Positions 44,526 to 53,691 of a stretch of 64,000 nt of DNA are shown here, piece after piece. This stretch comes from Gemmatimonadota bacterium (GTDB taxonomy: Bacteria > Gemmatimonadota > Gemmatimonadetes > Gemmatimonadales > Gemmatimonadaceae), in the NCBI GenBank assembly GCA_026387915.1, contig JAPLKS010000017.1, forward strand, positions 434,001-498,000, read 5' to 3'. A program made the position numbers and the translations under genes. A model generated the notes under the pieces. That model was given only the letters and a program-made list of their open reading frames with translations, was not told the DNA's origin and searched no databases. Within the stretch, counting starts at the first letter, position 1. Every line of letters starts with the position of its first letter.

Positions 44526-45394
44526 GGTTTTTTTCGAGGCGGTCCGTTCTTGGTCCAAATGACAATCACGCCGCAGCCAGCGTAGCGCCCGGCGAACTCG
44601 CCCGGCACGTCGGAGGGTCCGGTATAGACCTCCAGCGCCTCGATGTCCCGGATGGCGACGTTTGGTCCGAAGTCGTTATCGACGCGCTCATCTACAATGT
44701 ATTCCGGATTGCAGCGCATCGGCGCACGGGCCATGCGGATATTGCAGCCCAAGCTTGTGCCTGAAGCCGCGCCAGCGGTGGCCCCGCCGCAGTCGAGGGC
44801 GACGCCGCGGATTCCTTTCATGGCGTCTTGGAGGTTGGCAAAGCCTCCTTTTTCGATGTCGTCGCGTGTGATGTAATGCCCGCGCCCCGTGGCGCGCCGC
44901 CGCTCAAAGTCGGCGTAACGCGGTTCCGCCGGTTTGGGAGCGCTGACCGCGACCGACGGGAGTTTTTGGGCGTTCGCGCGGCCGGTGGCTGAAGAGTCCA
45001 GCTCAAAGTCGCGGGTCATGAACTCGCCGCGGGCGAGGGCTATGGTGTTGACGGAGGACGGGTACCCTTTGGCGCGCACCAGAATCCGAACAATGCCGGG
45101 CTGGAGATCGGTTAGAAGGAACTTGCCGGCGGAATCGGTGACGGTTACGCGGCCAAGGCCTAGGTGGATGACATCGGCGTTGATAATAACCATATGAGTG
45201 GTTATATCCGTGACGGTTCCGGCGATCTGAGCTGTCCCCTTTTGAGACATCGCCGCAGTGGGGAGGCCGGCCACGAGCGAGAGGAGAAGGGCCGTAACCG
45301 GGGCGGCCGGAAGTCGCACAGGGCTAGTACTTACGCACCTGAGACGAAACCGTTGGGTCGAGGCATGGGAAAGTAACCGGTATGTAGCAGGCAT
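44522..45394 (-). CDS. Barrel-less carboxypeptidase-regulatory/TonB-plug protein
   Basis: A 290-residue exported protein. I chose the ATG at 45394 (GGGG eight bases upstream); the signal-like segment VTALLLSLVAGLPTAAMSQ is preceded by a long basic region, so the GTG at 45319 is an alternative. Order: carboxypeptidase-regulatory domain (AQIAGTVTDITTHMVIINAD, DSAGKFLLTDLQPGIVRILV), linker (KLPSVAVSAPK), and plug domain (HYITRDDIEKGGFANLQDAM, RCNPEYIVDERVDNDFGPNV, IRDIEALEVYTGPSDVPGEF) ending at GCGVIVIWTK. There is no barrel. Four cysteines in the plug (DCG, GCN, RCN, GCG) fit disulfides. It is the first gene of an operon with the DsbA-like lipoprotein. Confidence 0.78.
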   Translation of the reverse strand: MPATYRLLSHASTQRFRLRCVSTSPVRLPAAPVTALLLSLVAGLPTAAMSQKGTAQIAGTVTDITTHMVIINADVIHLGLGRVTVTDSAGKFLLTDLQPGIVRILVRAKGYPSSVNTIALARGEFMTRDFELDSSATGRANAQKLPSVAVSAPKPAEPRYADFERRRATGRGHYITRDDIEKGGFANLQDAMKGIRGVALDCGGATAGAASGTSLGCNIRMARAPMRCNPEYIVDERVDNDFGPNVAIRDIEALEVYTGPSDVPGEFAGRYAGCGVIVIWTKNGPPRKKP

Positions 45395-45465
45395 ATATAG
45401 CCCCGGAGGGGGTTGCGTCCGGCGTCCTATAGTAGTTACATAGGCATTGCTAACAGAATAATCCT

Positions 45466-45482
45466 GATTGCGCAATGCAATC
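45466..45482. promoter_or_regulatory. Nested palindrome in the divergent region before locus 3
   Basis: GATTGC, five bases, then GCAATC form an inverted repeat that also contains a perfect ATTGCGCAAT palindrome. It is about midway between the divergent starts at 45394 (-) and 45573 (+). An additional CCTAT/ATAGG repeat spans 45426-45444. Confidence 0.4.
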
Positions 45483-45541
45483 AAACTACTTGGGTTCCGG
45501 CGTGAAAACTGGGACCTCGGGTAGCCGTTTGCTGTTGTAGT

Positions 45542-45564
45542 TCCCCCACCCCCTCCGCCAGGGA
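45542..45564 (+). promoter_or_regulatory. Candidate Shine-Dalgarno-masking pairing upstream of susC locus 3
   Basis: Two C-runs (TCCC at 45542-45545, CCCT at 45551-45554) can each pair with the AGGGA ribosome site (45560-45564) nine bases before the ATG at 45573. The stems are short. Confidence 0.3.
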
Positions 45565-45572
45565 GTTCGCAA

Positions 45573-48500
45573 ATGAAGATGGACCGTGCGATCGTCCGAC
45601 GGCTTCTGCGTGTGACCGGCATGTTTGCAGCGCTCGCGCTGATTGTCGGAACGGCACAAGCTCAGAACGCAGTATTCTCCGGAAAAGTTACATCGTCGGG
45701 CGCACCGCTAGGTGGTGCGAGTGTCGGCATTCCCGAACTCGGGGTCGGTGCCGTCACCTCTCTTGATGGTCGCTACAACTTTACGGTGGATGTCGCGCGC
45801 GCTGGTGGACGGTCCATCACCCTGAAGGTGCGCTATATCGGCTACAAGCCGAAGCAGATGGCGCTGACGCTTGTGGTCGGCCGCGTCGAGAAGGATTTCG
45901 ATCTTGAGAAGGACGCGATGAACCTCGAGCAGGTGGTCGTCACGGGCGTGTCGGATGCGACATCGCAGAAGAAGACGGCGTTCTCGGTTGCCGTGGTCGA
46001 TGCCTCGGCCCTCAAAGACGCGCCCGGCACGACGCCGCTGGCGAGCTTGAGCGGTAAGGTCGCGGGCGCGAGTGTGGTGACGGTGTCGGGTCAGCCTGGT
46101 GCGGCTCCGGCCATCCGTTTGCGCTCGCCGGCGAGCATTACCGGCAAGACCGATCCTCTGATCATTATTGACGGCACGATCTCGCGTCTCTCCTTGGCCG
46201 ACGTCGCCTCGGAAGACATTGAGCGCGTGGAAGTCATCAAGGGCGCCGCGGCGAGCTCGCTGTACGGCTCCGACGCCGCGAATGGTGTGGTGCAGATCTT
46301 CACGAAGCGTGGCGCTGCTTTGGCGGAAGGGCAGACGTACATCACGGTTCGTAACGAGTATGGCTCGAGCACCTTGCCGCGCGTGCTGGCGAACAACTTG
46401 TCGCACGCCTACAAGAACAACGCCGACGGCAGCTTTGACTTGTCGAGCGGGAGCCGTCAGCTCAAGAATGACCAGATCTCGGACAACTCGTACCAGAAGA
46501 CATACGACCAGCTCGGTCAAGTGTTCCACGGCGGCGCGTTCATGACGAACTATGCGTCCGTCGGCCAGCGTCGTGGCGCGAACAACTTCAACGCCTCGAT
46601 TCAGAACACGCGCGAGACCGGCGTGCTCAACCTGCTCTCGGGTTTCAGCCGCCAGAACTTCCGTTTGAACGTCGACCAGGCGCTCTCAGACAATCTGGAC
46701 CTCTCGACCGGCGCCTTCTATGGCCGTTCGCACGCCGACCAGGGCGAAGACACGGGCATCTTCTTTGGCCTGCGCTTCCTTGAGCCGAACATCGACCTGC
46801 TCGCGAAGAACAAGGATGGCACGCCGTACAATGCGGTCATCAAGCAGCCGCCGCAGTCGGGCAACTTGAACAATCCGTTATATGGCCTCTCGCAGCGCCA
46901 GATCAGCAATGACCGCGACCGTTTTACGGGAACGGCCAAGATGCGTTGGCATCCGCTGAGCTGGCTGACGGCGGAAGGCAACTTCAACTACGACGAGTCG
47001 AACCAGAACTACAAGAACTTCCGACCGATGGGCTTCCTGAATTCGGCCGGTGCTGCCGATAAGGGTGCGTTGTTCCAACAGGCGATGAACGACCGCACCT
47101 ACAATACGGGCTTTACGCTCACGTCCGTGCGGACGTACAGCTGGTTCACAAACACCTCGAAGGTTGCGTATGTGTACGAAGATCAGAGCCATGCCTTCAT
47201 CGGCGTGAACGCGTCGGCGCTCGTGGTACCGAAGGTGACGGAGTTCTCGGCGTACTCGCCCGATCCGAACACGCCGGTCACGCCCAGTTCGCGAACGGAA
47301 GCGTATCGCGCGAAGAATGCGTTCTTCGTGTCGACGTTCGAGTTCAAGGATCGCTACATCCTCGACGGTGTGGTGCGTCGCGACGAATCGTCGCTGTTCG
47401 GTTCCGCTCAGCGTGGCCAGACCTACATTCGCGCGTCCGGTGCCTACCGCGTCTCGGAAGACTTCAAGATTCCGGGTGTGGACGAGTTCAAGCTACGCGC
47501 CTCGTACGGCACGGCCGGTCTGCGTCCGACGTATGACGCCCAATACGAAACGCTGGTGATCTCGGCGGGCAGCCCGCAGAAGGTCACGCTCGGCAACACC
47601 GACCTCAAGCCGGCGCTGTCGACGGAAAAGGAAATCGGATTCAACTTGAACTTCCTCAAGAGGTTCACGGTCGAGTACAGCTACTCGGACAAGGTCACCA
47701 AGGATCAGATCCTGCAGGTGCCGTTGTCCGCTGCCGCCGGCTACCAGAGCCAGTGGCAGAACGCCGGCACGCTCGTGGGGAACACGCATGAATTGGCCGT
47801 GAGCGCGCTCCTGTTTGCGACGAACGACTTCGATTGGCAGATGACGTTGACGGGCGACCGCACGCGGTCGAAGATCACCGCGTTGAACGTGCCGCCATTC
47901 CTGAACGGGCCGGACGGCAACACGCAGCTGTTCCGCGTGGCGGCCGGCGAAACGTTTGGCGTGATGTACGGCGAGCGCTGGATCAAGAGTGCCGACCAGT
48001 TGGCGACGACGATTGCCGCGAAGAAGTTGTCGGGGACGGCGGCCGATTACGCGGTGAACTCCGACGGCTACTACGTGCTGAAGTCGGCCATGGGCACGGT
48101 GGACGAGAAGCCGCTCAAGGCGTTCTTGGCGAGCGGGTCGTCGCTGCAGACGATTGGCGATGTGAACCCGGACTACAACCTCTCCCTGAACAACAGCCTC
48201 AAGTACAAGGGGCTGTCGGTGAACATCCTGTTCAACATGGTGCAGGGTGGTCAGATCTATAACTTGACGCGCCAGTGGCCATTCAATGAAGAGCGCGATC
48301 CGATCTTCGATCAGCGCGGCAAGGCGCAGGCGCTGAAGAAGCCGGTGAACTACTACAAGGTCTTCTACAACGGCATCAACGCGAACGACTTCTTTGTGGA
48401 AGACGGGTCGTACGTCAAGCTTCGCGAGTTGTCGGTGAACTACCAGATTCCGAAGTCCGTGGCAAAGATCTTCCACCTTGGCGAGGCGCAGGCTCCGCGC

Positions 48501-48659
48501 ATTGGCATCGTGGGTCGCAACTTGTGGACGAGCACGAAGTACACGGGTTATGACCCCGACGTGTCGGGCGGCGCCGGCAAGCCGTTCACGTACCGCGTGG
48601 ACAACTTCAGCTACCCCGCGTATCGCACGTTCACTGCCATGATCGAATTCGGCTTCTGA
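45573..48659 (+). CDS. SusC/RagA-like TonB-dependent receptor (locus 3)
   Basis: A 1028-residue outer-membrane transporter. Order: signal peptide (RLLRVTGMFAALALIVGTAQ, cut at AQAQN), carboxypeptidase-regulatory-like domain (SGKVTSSGAPLGGASVGIPE, VRYIGYKPKQMALTL), plug (AIRLRSPASITGKTDPLIII, DIERVEVIKGAAASSLYGSD, GVVQIFTKRG), then a barrel ending in RTFTAMIEFGF. The plug starts QVVVTGVSDATSQKKTAFSV, similar to locus 2. AGGGAG precedes the ATG. The SusD gene follows by 32 bp. Substrate unknown. Confidence 0.94.
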   Translation: MKMDRAIVRRLLRVTGMFAALALIVGTAQAQNAVFSGKVTSSGAPLGGASVGIPELGVGAVTSLDGRYNFTVDVARAGGRSITLKVRYIGYKPKQMALTLVVGRVEKDFDLEKDAMNLEQVVVTGVSDATSQKKTAFSVAVVDASALKDAPGTTPLASLSGKVAGASVVTVSGQPGAAPAIRLRSPASITGKTDPLIIIDGTISRLSLADVASEDIERVEVIKGAAASSLYGSDAANGVVQIFTKRGAALAEGQTYITVRNEYGSSTLPRVLANNLSHAYKNNADGSFDLSSGSRQLKNDQISDNSYQKTYDQLGQVFHGGAFMTNYASVGQRRGANNFNASIQNTRETGVLNLLSGFSRQNFRLNVDQALSDNLDLSTGAFYGRSHADQGEDTGIFFGLRFLEPNIDLLAKNKDGTPYNAVIKQPPQSGNLNNPLYGLSQRQISNDRDRFTGTAKMRWHPLSWLTAEGNFNYDESNQNYKNFRPMGFLNSAGAADKGALFQQAMNDRTYNTGFTLTSVRTYSWFTNTSKVAYVYEDQSHAFIGVNASALVVPKVTEFSAYSPDPNTPVTPSSRTEAYRAKNAFFVSTFEFKDRYILDGVVRRDESSLFGSAQRGQTYIRASGAYRVSEDFKIPGVDEFKLRASYGTAGLRPTYDAQYETLVISAGSPQKVTLGNTDLKPALSTEKEIGFNLNFLKRFTVEYSYSDKVTKDQILQVPLSAAAGYQSQWQNAGTLVGNTHELAVSALLFATNDFDWQMTLTGDRTRSKITALNVPPFLNGPDGNTQLFRVAAGETFGVMYGERWIKSADQLATTIAAKKLSGTAADYAVNSDGYYVLKSAMGTVDEKPLKAFLASGSSLQTIGDVNPDYNLSLNNSLKYKGLSVNILFNMVQGGQIYNLTRQWPFNEERDPIFDQRGKAQALKKPVNYYKVFYNGINANDFFVEDGSYVKLRELSVNYQIPKSVAKIFHLGEAQAPRIGIVGRNLWTSTKYTGYDPDVSGGAGKPFTYRVDNFSYPAYRTFTAMIEFGF

Positions 48660-48691
48660 GCCGCCACCTCACTATCAGGAGACCGACACTT

Positions 48692-50272
48692 ATGAACATC
48701 ATCAAGTCCATCCGATGGCTGAGCGTCGCCGCGGCAGTCGCCGTGGTGGGTTGTGGAAACCTTGACGTCGCCAACCCCAACGCGCCGGACGCTCGGCGCG
48801 CGCTGTCCGATCCGGCCGCGCTCGAAGCGGTGGCGGGCGGTACGATGCACACGTGGTTCACCGGCTACGAAGGGATGAATGCCGTGGGACCGCTCTCGAC
48901 GATTGCGGACTCGTACTCGTCGTCGTGGAACAACTTCTTCATGCTCTACATCAACAGCCAGGACGCCGACGGCACGCGCAACACGCGTCCTTGGAAGAAC
49001 GATCCCGGCGCGCAGGAGCGCGTGAACCTTGAGCAGTACTGGACGAATTATTACAGCGTGGCGTCGTCCGCGTCGGACGTGCTGCGTGCGATCCGCGTGG
49101 ACAAGAAGGTCATTAACAGCGCGGCCGATACCAAGCGCGCCGAGACGATCGCGGCATTCATGAATGCCGCCGCGCACTCGGGCATCTCGATGAACTACGA
49201 CAAGGGCTACATCATTGACGAGACGGTGGATGTCTCGAAGCTGACGTACTCGAATCGCAAGATCATGCGTGACGCGGCGATCAAGAAGTTCGATGAAGCG
49301 ATCGTGCTGGCCAATGCCAATACGTTCACGACGCCGGCTGGTTGGACGAACGGCCGCGCCTACACCAACGTGCAGATCGCGCAGATCGCCAACACGATGG
49401 CGGCGATGACGCTCGCGTACTATCCGCGCAATGATGCGGAAATGGCAACGGAAGTGGATTGGGCCAAGGTGGCCGCCTACGCCGCGAAGGGGATGTCGAG
49501 CACGTCACCGTTTGATTTTGTGTTCGTCGGCGATGGTTGCTCGTCCTGGTGCCACGAAGTGCTGGTGTGGTTCAACTCGATCGACACGGGCGTCATTCAC
49601 ACGCGCATCGCGACGCAGCTCGATCCGGCCACGCAGAAGGATCCGTATCCGGCTGGCGGCAATAAGCAGCCGAACTCGCCCGACAAGCGTCTGGGTGACG
49701 GCACGTTTGGTGATGCCAGCATTGTCGATGGGTTCGGCACGATTCCCGTGAAGGCGGGCGGCCGTCCGGGCACAGATTTCGGCTACTCCGAATACGAAAT
49801 CTTCAGTGCTTCGCGTGGGCAGTATCACCAGTCGAACATCAATCACAACCGCTACGACTTGAGCCGCAATCAGGATCCGACGGGCATCTACTCCGGCTAC
49901 GGTCCGGCGCCGGTCATTTCCGCTGCCCAGAATGACTTGATCTGGGCCGAGGGGCTCATTCGCAGTCCATCGCCGGATCTGGCGACGGCCTCGGCGAAGA
50001 TCAACAACACGCGCGTCACGCGTGGCGGGCTGTCGCCTGCTTCGGCAGCTGATGGTGCTGCTGGCCTGTTGGCCAAGCTCTCCTATGAGAATGACGTCGA
50101 ACTGCTCGGTCTTGGTGGGTCGCCGTTCTGGGTGCGTCGTCGCGTCGCGAACGGACTCCGCGCCGGCACGCCGCACGAAATGCCGGTTCCTGCCAAGGAA
50201 CTCGGTGTGAAGTCGGAGCCGCTGTACACGTTTGGTGGTGCAACGAATCCGGCCAACTCGGTAAAGCCGTAA
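48692..50272 (+). CDS. SusD/RagB-like surface lipoprotein (locus 3)
   Basis: A 526-residue SusD-family lipoprotein partnered with the locus 3 receptor. The signal MNIIKSIRWLSVAAAVAVVG ends in a VGC lipobox, and the mature start GNLDVANPNAPDARRALSDP is typical. The body is helical with family-like segments (ANTMAAMTLAYYPRNDAEMA, ISAAQNDLIWAEGLIRSP) and the C-terminal LSYENDVELLGLGGSPFWVR replaces the usual WxxRR block. AGGAG precedes the ATG. A hairpin follows about 60 bp downstream. Confidence 0.88.
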   Translation: MNIIKSIRWLSVAAAVAVVGCGNLDVANPNAPDARRALSDPAALEAVAGGTMHTWFTGYEGMNAVGPLSTIADSYSSSWNNFFMLYINSQDADGTRNTRPWKNDPGAQERVNLEQYWTNYYSVASSASDVLRAIRVDKKVINSAADTKRAETIAAFMNAAAHSGISMNYDKGYIIDETVDVSKLTYSNRKIMRDAAIKKFDEAIVLANANTFTTPAGWTNGRAYTNVQIAQIANTMAAMTLAYYPRNDAEMATEVDWAKVAAYAAKGMSSTSPFDFVFVGDGCSSWCHEVLVWFNSIDTGVIHTRIATQLDPATQKDPYPAGGNKQPNSPDKRLGDGTFGDASIVDGFGTIPVKAGGRPGTDFGYSEYEIFSASRGQYHQSNINHNRYDLSRNQDPTGIYSGYGPAPVISAAQNDLIWAEGLIRSPSPDLATASAKINNTRVTRGGLSPASAADGAAGLLAKLSYENDVELLGLGGSPFWVRRRVANGLRAGTPHEMPVPAKELGVKSEPLYTFGGATNPANSVKP

Positions 50273-50334
50273 AGTGTGACGGCGGTGGGCACGGGTGTGC
50301 ACCCGCTGGCACAGTGAATTGTTTGTGAGTGAAC

Positions 50335-50366
50335 AGAAGGGTCGGCGCTTCCGCGCCGGCCCTTCT
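50335..50366 (+). terminator. Terminator-like hairpin after SusC/D locus 3
   Basis: A 14-bp stem (50335-50348 with 50353-50366, one G-U pair) with a TTCC loop. There is no strong T run after it. Confidence 0.7.
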
Positions 50367-50431
50367 GGCTTAAGTTCCGGTATCCGCACACGGGGTGTGC
50401 GCTGCCCCGATCACCGATGAAGAGGCGTCAC

Positions 50432-51013
50432 ATGAGCTCTGCACGAATCCCCCTGCGTGCCACCGCTGTTGCCGTGCTCGTGTTTGCGCTTGCCGCGTGC
50501 TCCAAGGTCGGAGGCATTGATGCCAGCCTGGCGTCGCCGATTAGTAACGACGCGACGTACGCGACACTGGGGTATATGTGGAGCGGCGTGCGCGCTGCCA
50601 TTGCGGCCAAGCGTGAGCCCTCGACCGACACCTTCAGTCTCCCGCTGAGTTATCAGGTGCTGTGCACCCGTGGGGGCAGCGGATCGTATCAGGGGACGCT
50701 GGCTGGTTCGAAGACCGCTGGGAACGGCACGGCGACCCTCACCATGACGGGGTCGCTTGCTGGGTGCCAGTTTGACGATAAAGTGACGGTCACCGAGATC
50801 ACCGCATCGGGGATTTCGATTACCGGATCGGTGGCGATCGCCAATGACACGTGGGGCGCGATTAATCTGCACATGGTGGCGACGTCCGTCACCGTAAATG
50901 GCATTGCGTGCCCCGGCGGCGTGGACGTGATCATCTCGGGGACCTCGCCTTCGGCACAGCCGACCTCAACCGGTGTGGCGTGCGGTCGTTCAGGCGCGGT
51001 GCCGCTTCCGTAG
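50432..51013 (+). CDS. Putative lipoprotein downstream of locus 3
   Basis: A 193-residue exported protein with no family recognised. The ATG at 50432 follows AAGAGGCG at good spacing (an ATG at 50417 lies inside that ribosome site) and starts a lipoprotein signal (RATAVAVLVFALAAC). The mature part is beta-rich and Thr/Ser/Gly-rich (SYQGTLAGSKTAGNGTATLT, DDKVTVTEITASGISITGSV), with cysteines at VLCTRG, AGCQF, IACPG and VACGR that could form two disulfides. It has its own short leader after the locus 3 hairpin. Confidence 0.65.
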   Translation: MSSARIPLRATAVAVLVFALAACSKVGGIDASLASPISNDATYATLGYMWSGVRAAIAAKREPSTDTFSLPLSYQVLCTRGGSGSYQGTLAGSKTAGNGTATLTMTGSLAGCQFDDKVTVTEITASGISITGSVAIANDTWGAINLHMVATSVTVNGIACPGGVDVIISGTSPSAQPTSTGVACGRSGAVPLP

Positions 51014-51099
51014 GGATCCGGCGCGCGAGGTGCCCGACGTGCCTGAGGTTCCTGCGGGGCGCGTGACTGCGTGCTGCGGTGCGAACGACCAGCCCGTGC

Positions 51100-52047
51100 T
51101 CAGTCCGCGACTTTTTCCGGGAGCACGAAGGTCAGCGGATCGACGGCTTTTCCGTTGACGTGCACTTCGTAGTGCAGGTGTGGGCCGGTGGTGAGTCCGC
51201 TGTTGCCGACGGTGGCGACGACCTGCGCGCGCGTGACACGCTGACCGGGGTGCACCGTAATCCGTGAGCAATGCGCGAAGCGCGTAATGATGCCATTGCC
51301 GTGGTCAATCTCGAGCGTATTGCCGTAGCCGGGCTCGTTCCGTGATACCGACCGCACGATGCCGGATGCCGGCGCGATAATCGGCGCGCCCATCGGCGCG
51401 GTGACGTCGATGCCTTCGTGCGGGCGATTTTCGTGGAGCACGGGGTGAAAGCGGCTTTCCGAGAAATGACTCGAGAGCCATCCAGCCGTCGGCATAATCG
51501 ACGGCATGTTGGCGAGGCGCTCAAAGTTGCGCGTGAGCGTGTCGTTGACGGCGCGGAAGCTGGAGGAGAGTTCGCGCGCGCGCTGAATGAGGCCGTCGAT
51601 ATCGGGGCGAGCGCTAAAGGCGAGGCGGCCGAGGAAGGGCGATTTACCGAAACGGGAGCTGGTGCTCGTCGCCGGCGTGGTGCCGGGCGGAGCGAGGTCT
51701 GGCTTTTTGCCGCCATTCGCCACGGTCACGGACTCGGGCGCGAGTCCAGCGAGCAGACGGATCTGCTGGTCGCGCGTGGAGAGCGCGGTGATGCTGTCGT
51801 TGAGCGCCGAGAGGCGGATGTCGATCTGGCCCATATCGGCGCGCAGGCGCTGATTCTCGGCCAGCAGCGCCCGTGCGCTCGGCGTGGCCCACGGAGTAAA
51901 GAGCACCCCGACGGCCCCCAACACGAGTGCGGCAGAAATGCCTGCGAAGGTGAACGCGACGCGTCGCCCGTATTCACCGACGCGAAAGGTGCGCGCGCCG
52001 GCGTTATCGGGGGGAACTATGACGATCGTCCATTCACGTTTGCGCAT
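51100..52047 (-). CDS. M23-family peptidoglycan endopeptidase
   Basis: A 315-residue LytM-type zinc peptidase. After a cytoplasmic start (MRKREWTIVIVPPDNAGART) comes one membrane helix (VAFTFAGISAALVLGAVGVL), a coiled-coil-like region (LLAENQRLRADMGQIDIRLS), a linker, and the M23 domain (residues about 205-310) with HEGIDVTAPMGAPI (H and D ligands), GNGIITRFAHC and HLHYEVHVNG (HxH ligand). All zinc ligands are present, so an active DD-endopeptidase is likely, perhaps of the kind linked to bactofilin or division. It lies 89 bp downstream of metG. Confidence 0.92.
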   Translation of the reverse strand: MRKREWTIVIVPPDNAGARTFRVGEYGRRVAFTFAGISAALVLGAVGVLFTPWATPSARALLAENQRLRADMGQIDIRLSALNDSITALSTRDQQIRLLAGLAPESVTVANGGKKPDLAPPGTTPATSTSSRFGKSPFLGRLAFSARPDIDGLIQRARELSSSFRAVNDTLTRNFERLANMPSIMPTAGWLSSHFSESRFHPVLHENRPHEGIDVTAPMGAPIIAPASGIVRSVSRNEPGYGNTLEIDHGNGIITRFAHCSRITVHPGQRVTRAQVVATVGNSGLTTGPHLHYEVHVNGKAVDPLTFVLPEKVAD

Positions 52048-52136
52048 CGTCTAACGGTATGGGTGCGGGGGGAGCAGGTCAAACAGGTGCGGGCGTGGAG
52101 CGACCCGACGGCCGGTGGGTGAGTCTGGTTGCTACG

Positions 52137-53690
52137 TCAGGCGACGGGCTTTGGTTCCGGGCGTGGAAAGAGGCCCTCTCCCTTCTGTACGGTCCAGCCG
52201 GTGGCGTCGATTGGTGCTGTGGCGTTCAGGAGCTGCGCCTCAGCGGTTCCTGGGGCTCCCAGCTGCCCCCAGAGGGCTGCGGCCTTGCCGGGCATGAAGG
52301 GGGCAAGGTAGGCCGCCTGGCGGGCCAGAGAGCGCACGAGAGCGGCGAGTGCGCCGTCGAGCTCGGCGCGCTTGGACGGGTCTTTGGCGAGCACCCAGGG
52401 CTGTGTCTGCTGAATGAACAGATTGGCGCGGTCGGTAACGCGAGCGATGGCGGCGAGCGCCTCGTGGCAGAGATAGCCGCGGGAGCCGTCCATCGCCGCG
52501 CGCGCGTCGGCGAGGTCGGCGGCGTCTTCGTGGTCGAGGGAAAGTGGTGCGGCGGCGGGAACGATGCCGGCGCAGTACTTCTCGACCATCGCGATGGTGC
52601 GGCTGGCGAGGTTGCCGAGTCCGTTGGCGAGCTCTGCGGTGTAGACGGCTTCGAAGCGTTCGGCGCTGAAGCTGCCATCGCCGTCAAAGGGGACTTCGCG
52701 CAGAAGGAAATAACGAAAGGCGTCGGGGCCGTACTGCTCGACGGTGTCGGGGAGGCTGACTTTGACGCCGGCCGACTTTGAAAAGCGTTCGCCACCAAAG
52801 CTGATGAACCCGTGGGCCCATACACGCTCGGGGAGCGGCAGTTCGGCCGCTTGCAGCATGGCCGGCCATACGACGCAGTGAAGGCGCGTGATGTCTTTGC
52901 CGACGATGTGCAGTTGCGCGGGCCAGCGGTCTTTCCATCCCTTGTTGGGATAGCCTGTGGCGGTGAGGTAATTGGGGAGGGCGTCGAACCAGACCCAGGT
53001 GCCCTGTGATTCACCGTCCCCCGATGGGAGGGGGAAGGGAATCGCCCAACTGAGCTTGGAGCGCGTGATAGAAATGTCCTCGAGACCCTGCTCGAGCAGG
53101 GCGAGGATTTCGTTGCGGCGCGACGCCGGCTGAATGAAATCAGGGCGGTCCGCGAGCAGGCGTTCGAGAAAACCTTGGTACTTGGTGAGGCGGAAGAACC
53201 AGTTCCGTTCCTCCGTCCACTGGAGTTCGCGCGTGGGGTGGACGGTGCACTTGCCGTCGACGATTTCGTTTTCGCGCTTGAACAGTTCACAGCCAACGCA
53301 GTACCAGCCGTCGTATGACTTTTGGTAGAAGTCGTCGGGCGAACTTTCGGCGATGCGTTTGATGAGGGCACGCACGCCGCTCTTGTGCGGGGCGTCGGTG
53401 GTGCGAATGAACTGGTCGTACGAAATCGACAGTCGCGCCCACATCGCCTTGAAGTGTTCGGCGACGCCGTCCACGAAAGCTTGCGGTTCGATGCCCTGCG
53501 CGGCGGCGGTCTGCGCGACTTTCTGGCCATGCTCGTCCATTCCAATAAGGAAATGGACACGTTCCCCCAGTTGACGGTGGAAGCGTGCGATGGCGTCGGC
53601 GCCGATTTTTTCCAGGGCGTGTCCGAAGTGCGGATCGCCGTTGGCGTAGTCGATGGCGGTGGTGATGTAGAACGGGCGTGGTTCGGTCAC
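52137..53690 (-). CDS. metG: Methionyl-tRNA synthetase
   Basis: A 517-residue class I synthetase charging tRNA-Met. The GTG at 53690 is chosen because TEPRPFYITTAIDYANGDPH is the family start and GGAAG precedes it; a longer open frame upstream overlaps the neighbour in a low-complexity tail. HIGH is HFGH (21-24), the KMSKS loop is RFSKS, and the editing/insert region has CVGCELF followed by CTVH, a single Cys-rich zinc knuckle. The stem-contact and anticodon-binding domain follows. No C-terminal EMAP-like tRNA-binding domain is present, so it is the short form. It starts one base after the RicT-like stop codon. Confidence 0.95.
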   Translation of the reverse strand: MTEPRPFYITTAIDYANGDPHFGHALEKIGADAIARFHRQLGERVHFLIGMDEHGQKVAQTAAAQGIEPQAFVDGVAEHFKAMWARLSISYDQFIRTTDAPHKSGVRALIKRIAESSPDDFYQKSYDGWYCVGCELFKRENEIVDGKCTVHPTRELQWTEERNWFFRLTKYQGFLERLLADRPDFIQPASRRNEILALLEQGLEDISITRSKLSWAIPFPLPSGDGESQGTWVWFDALPNYLTATGYPNKGWKDRWPAQLHIVGKDITRLHCVVWPAMLQAAELPLPERVWAHGFISFGGERFSKSAGVKVSLPDTVEQYGPDAFRYFLLREVPFDGDGSFSAERFEAVYTAELANGLGNLASRTIAMVEKYCAGIVPAAAPLSLDHEDAADLADARAAMDGSRGYLCHEALAAIARVTDRANLFIQQTQPWVLAKDPSKRAELDGALAALVRSLARQAAYLAPFMPGKAAALWGQLGAPGTAEAQLLNATAPIDATGWTVQKGEGLFPRPEPKPVA

Positions 53691-53691
53691 G

